From the NCBI GenBank assembly GCA_902702965.1, contig CACRXP010000233.1, positions 492,442 to 556,441 of the forward strand: 64,000 nt of DNA. The letters are read 5' to 3'. Positions 60,126 to 64,000 of this stretch are shown here, one piece after another. The position numbers were made by a program, and so were the translations under genes. Each line of letters begins with the position of its first letter. Within the stretch, counting starts at the first letter, position 1. Source of the stretch: Spirometra erinaceieuropaei (taxonomy: Eukaryota > Platyhelminthes > Cestoda > Diphyllobothriidea > Diphyllobothriidae). The notes below the pieces were generated by a model, which had not been told where the DNA came from, searched no databases, and was given only the letters and a program-made list of their open reading frames with translations.

Positions 60126-61123
60126 GTCTATAACTGTATGTTGCATGAATGTGTCATGGGGAACAGGGCAGTAACAGCCAGCAAAACAATTTGTCGTGTT
60201 TGCGAGGATGTTTTAGATGTCTGCAAGTGCCATCGCTGGTTCGCGAAACGCCGATTGGACAACCTCGACCTCTCTGATACCCGTCGTTCGCGAAGACCAG
60301 TGGTGCTGGATAATTACCTTTGGTGCGCAACCGTTGAGGCAGATTCTTGTCAGACCATCTCAGAATTATCGGGAAAACTAAAGTTGTTTTGATCTATTGT
60401 TCAGAAGCACATTTAGGAGATTGGGAAGATTAATACACTCGGAGTTTGGGTCCCACGCCAAAGTTCGATAGAAAACAGGGCCCAGTGTTCGACAAGCTGT
60501 ATGTTATCGCTAAGCAGACAGAGTAGGAAATAGTTATTCACTTACCTGTCACTTGAACTTGAAAATGGATTCTTTGTGTTAGCGAAAAAGTAAGCACCAA
60601 TGGCTTTCCACAGGTCAAGCACCAGTTCTTACGACAAAATCAGACCCGTATCTTAAGAAAGTCTCGTGATGAGCGAGGTGGGGTTGGCATATTTGATTTT
60701 GAGCTACTGGGGCAAGGTCAGACCATAACAGCAGACTTTGTTGTTGATAAATAAAAAGTTTAAACCAAGCTCTTGCGGTTAAACATCCAGCATTAATACA
60801 CAGGAAAGATGCCATTAATCTGCATGAAAACGCGTTATCGCATTCGACCTGACAGACCAGAGAGGAGGTCCCGAACGTAGGAAGGAAGTTGTTTCCTCCG
60901 GCCTATTCACCTGATTTTACGTCAAATTCTTATTATTATTTGGTCAGATCCCTGAAACATTTCCTGGCCGGAAAAAACGTTTGGGAATTTCGACGATGTC
61001 AAACACCGGGTTTTTGAAGTTTTTGCAGAAAAAAAAATTTCCTTTTTTAAGGAAAAAATTTAAAATTTGATTTTAAGATGGGCAAAAATGGTTGAGAACT
61101 ATGGCGATAACATAAATAGTTAA
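60126..61123 (+). pseudogene. Mariner-family transposase pseudogene
   Basis: Mariner transposases have an N-terminal helix-turn-helix domain and a DD34D catalytic domain. The N-terminal half is open to 60392, with VCKCHRWFAKRRLDNLDLSD and RRSRRPVVLD (second helix-turn-helix and linker). Across frames the rest follows: GVWVPRQSS near 60440, KWILCVSEK near 60565 where TGDEKW is expected, LHENALSHS near 60822 where HDNARPH is expected, PPAYSPDF near 60897 and LVRSLKHFLAGKN near 60940. It ends near 61123. Both visible catalytic aspartate boxes are lost (stops at the first, D to E at the second), and there are many frameshifts. Length is normal for the family. Terminal inverted repeats were not identified. 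Confidence 0.85.
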
Positions 61124-61316
61124 AGCAAAAATTTTAATGCAAACACTTCTATTGTCATTTTCAAACAATGAAATTTCTGTTTGGTATCCATGGTATACAT
61201 ATCAAGTCCAATTCGCACAAGTTCAACCGTGTTATTCTCTGCAATCTCTACAGAGTAAGTACGCAAGGCGTTACCAAAAAATCGGACTTGACTTTCCATG
61301 CTTGTGTTAGAAACCA

Positions 61317-62013
61317 TATAGTATGTGGGCTAAATCGTGAAATCTCAACAGAAATTCCGAATTGAGTTTCCGTTTCGAAAAGATTAGTTAAGTGGGGTTG
61401 TAAAATACCGTGAAATGGCCGTTCGTAAAACGTCATGCATTTGCATCCACTAATGTGGCTTGTAAAGTTAACAAAATGGATCAAATCCACTGCTTAATTC
61501 TATGAACCCTATATTGTTCCCCATCTATTCCTTTAGAGAAATGTGTGGTTTTTCATACGCGGAAAATATATGACTTGTAGGTTGGAAGTCCTGAATCCAA
61601 GTGTAACGGTAGAACGGGTTCAAAATTTTTCGGAAATTGGAAAAGTTGTTAAAAACTGAATTATTCCCTTCCTTCGAGTATAAGATTGGAAGAAGACGTA
61701 ATTTTCTGCCGAATGAGCAAAACAATGAATATTTTGATGCATGTTTTCCATGAAATATAATTGGACTTTTAGGGGCATCGAAAATGAATGAGAAAAATGC
61801 ATGCTTCTTAAGCAGTCATTTTTTACAGAGTGTAGTTTTTGCATGCAGTCGGAAGGAAGTTCATTTGAAAGCCGTCATTCTGAGGTAACTGAAATATTAC
61901 AGAATGCTGTTGCAGGCTAACTAGTCTTACAACCCTACTTAATTAATCTTTTCGAAACGAAAACGCATTTCAGAATTTCGGTTGACATTTCGTGAGTTAG
62001 CCCACCTACTGTA
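61317..62013. mobile_element. Foldback element B4
   Basis: Ends TATAGTATGTGGGC (61317, eroded) and GCCCACCTACTG followed by TA (62012-62013). The left arm is cut short after GGGGTTGTAAAAT (61394), and the spacer (ACCGTGAAATGGCCGTTCG, 61408) matches B1. The right arm is long and intact, including AAATGCATGCTTCTTAAG near 61794. Non-coding. Confidence 0.85.
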
Positions 62014-62764
62014 GGTGATCACGTGTCTTTTGGCTTACACTCAAATAGCTGGGGTGGCTACAGCGGCGTGAACAGCAGGGGGCGGCAGCATACATGCATA
62101 GAAGATAGCCATTTTTTACAGTAAACACCACTGACTGCCAGTTGCACTTCTCGCCATCATTGTTTACACATGTTTGGGATAATGGCCGTGACACCTGCCC
62201 ATGAGTAAGGTTCAGTTATTATCATACCGGCGGTGAATCCACTGCGCAAATGCCATGGTCTGCTTATTTAAGCTGAGAAAGAAATTCTCAATCAGAGTTG
62301 CAAAGCTTTTCACGGAATACCTAATCGTTAGGATGAAATGCTATGTCTGCATTGCTGGGTTTTTGGTCATAGAAAAAAGGATGGAATTACCAGCTAACTT
62401 GCATAGACGCTGCAATCGAAGGAACTGACTACCACCTAGCTTCTACTTTAATTACTCGGACACTATTGTCTTAAAGAGAGTATCTCAAATGCATATGTTT
62501 CCCTCCTTTCTGCTAAAATACATGGAACAGTTAGAAATCTAGATACGTCTCCTCCTCCTCCTCCTCCTCAGTCTGTCATTAGAATGCAGCTCATGAGACG
62601 GAGATAGGAATAAGCAACTATAAAGTGGTCGGACGTTTTACGCAGAACAGCGGACGGAGAATGGTTGCCTTATTCGGCAAATCAGCGTATTCCTCAATAT
62701 AAGAAATCGGATGTGTTTGAATATTTCGCGACGTGCTAAGAGTCGTGACTTGGAAGGCCGCTAG
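62014..62764. other. No recognised gene
   Basis: No landmarks apart from a (TCC)n microsatellite at 62548-62569. Confidence 0.4.
62548..62569. repeat. (TCC)n microsatellite
   Basis: Seven pure TCC/CCT units. Confidence 0.9.
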
Positions 62765-63150
62765 CTGACGAAGCAACTCGATTCTTCACAGGACTGAGAG
62801 GCAGACTGCAGGGACTCCTCCGTAATGTGGCCTACATGAAGACCCCACTGATGTGAGGTCCCAAATTCCCTCATGGAAGCCCGTAGCATGCCTTGGGAGC
62901 CAGGTCGCCCGTAGAACGCGCAGACTGGCCGTTTAGCTCTATAAGCCACTGCGGTCACACCCAGCTCCAATCGTTTTGACACCGTATTCCTTTCGGAGCG
63001 CAGTGAATGGGAGGAGAGAGGGAGTGCAGTAGATGCAGTGAAGGTCTGTTCCACTGTAAACTAATTTACGCGCCAGTCACTGGCGCGGTGTTCACTCCGT
63101 GCGGTACTTCTGGATGTCGTAAGCAACGACGGTCGAACTGCTATGTACTG
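62765..63150 (+). repeat. XY dispersed repeat, copy 10 (near full length)
   Basis: X half: TTCACAGGACTGAGAGGCAG (62784), CTGCAGGGACTCCTCCG and ATGTGGCCTAC. Y half: CCGTTTAGCTCTATAAGCC, GGGAGGAGAGAGGGAGTGCA (63010), CACTGTAAACTAATTTACGC (63051). With copies 1 and 7 it defines the ~390-bp unit. Confidence 0.65.
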
Positions 63151-64000
63151 CGTCATGGTTATATTATTAAGCGCGAGATGTTGAGATGTGTGGAGTCCTT
63201 ACCCTCACAGAGGACGGGGCAGATTTAGTGGATGTCAGGGCTAACCGTTTCTTCTCTACTCGCACCCGGGTTGGCATATCTACTTGCCTACACCATTTTC
63301 TAATATATCAGGCCGTCCTCTAAAGGACTGTAGGGCTTAGACGTCTTTAGCACCAACTTCCTCAGTACTATTCCAACTATCAGGATTGGTGGACACATGC
63401 ATACAAGCATACCGGTTCATAGTGACCGATTTTGTTTGCTGCAGCATGACCTCCGACATTTGGCGTTAGAGGTCACGAAGGGGTGACCACCTGTCAGCAC
63501 ACAAAGTGATCAAGCAAACTACACCTTGAGGTAAATTGACCCCTGTTTGTTGACGTCAGCGAAACATTGTAATTTATGCAGTGTTCCAGGTCACAAGCAT
63601 CGACCACTGTAAGACTGACATAGACTGGTATAGCTTTACGCGGAACCAAATTCATGTCGGGATTCCATGACACCTGCAGCGATCGCTTCATTTCCCTGCT
63701 AGCCCTGACAACACTCCGTGTCCCAGCATAGTCCTAGATGGGATTAATGTCCTGCATATGGCAGGCGGCTTAAAAAGACGAGTACGTCGTTTTAACTCGA
63801 TCTTGTTTCCCTAAATTCATGTTGCTGATTAACATACTACTGCTTCCATATTCAATAAGCAAACTACGGCAGAGTCTTCGGCTTTATCCAATTAATCCTT
63901 AACCCGACCGACTCGGCAGCACGACGTTGGGATGTCAGGAAAATGCACTTGTCTTCTGGGGAGTCAAACAGTCCTCTCCTTTTTCTGAGATATTTTTATT
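63151..64000. other. No recognised gene
   Basis: No domain, RNA gene or repeat landmark recognised up to the window end. Confidence 0.4.

Noticed and set aside
1..64000. CRISPR arrays, operons, prokaryotic promoters or terminators
   Set aside because: No regularly spaced short repeats or dense coding were seen; the window reads as eukaryotic repeat-rich DNA.

Overview
This window looks like a stretch of nuclear DNA from a repeat-rich metazoan, most plausibly a flatworm of the diphyllobothriidean tapeworm type. The evidence is indirect. There is no dense bacterial-style coding and no operon. The longest open frames are 100-165 codons, and where they can be recognised they are decayed transposon genes. 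The mobile-element mix (Penelope-like elements with GIY-YIG-type ends, a mariner, tRNA-derived SINEs, hammerhead-ribozyme repeats) and degenerate CCCTAA/TTAGGG tracts suit a platyhelminth. I recognise no host protein-coding gene, rRNA or functional tRNA. Species assignment is inference only.

Layout. 1-1.1 kb: the right part of a long-inverted-repeat foldback element, abutting a minus-strand copy of a ~390-bp dispersed repeat (here 'XY'). 1.1-7.1 kb: largely featureless, with one more XY fragment. 7.1-7.5 kb: an eroded interstitial telomeric tract bounded by 23-bp inverted repeats. 9.0-9.8 kb: a Penelope-like (PLE) relic. 11.3-12.2 kb: foldback element A2. 13.2-13.6 kb: GC-rich, LTR-like sequence. 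17.06-19.0 kb: a PLE pseudogene on the minus strand. 20.1-21.8 kb: XY, the compact palindrome A3, a foldback SINE and a tRNA-headed SINE. 24.2-24.8 kb: GC-rich sequence with a 144-bp assembly gap. 25.3-26.3 kb: foldback B1 plus XY. 29.2-29.65 kb: two opposed tRNA-derived SINEs between 12-bp direct repeats. 30.8-32.2 kb: a cluster of XY copies. 35.0-35.5, 39.1, 40.1 and 59.2 kb: four copies of a repeat carrying a hammerhead-ribozyme-like motif. 36.35-37.05 kb: a divergent foldback element interrupted by a PLE-type terminal fragment that carries a second, minimal hammerhead motif. 43.1-44.1 kb: A4, the best-preserved foldback (about 370-bp arms that look nearly identical). 49.1-50.6 kb: a second copy of the 17-19 kb PLE, itself hit by a SINE and by a 74-bp PLE tail, each with a clean target-site duplication. 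50.8, 54.95 and 61.3 kb: B-type foldbacks. 60.1-61.1 kb: a dead mariner. 62.8-63.15 kb: a further XY copy.

How it fits together. The window records layered transposition: PLEs were invaded by SINEs and by PLE tails; foldback elements inserted at TA into XY repeats; mariner and PLE reading frames are all disrupted. The item most worth following is the hammerhead-bearing repeat family. Its ribozyme core, stem I and stem III are kept in four diverged copies, with paired changes in stem I, and one copy has a partial second unit placed so that the ~345-bp period runs from one predicted self-cleavage point to the next, as in retrozymes, which replicate through circular RNA.
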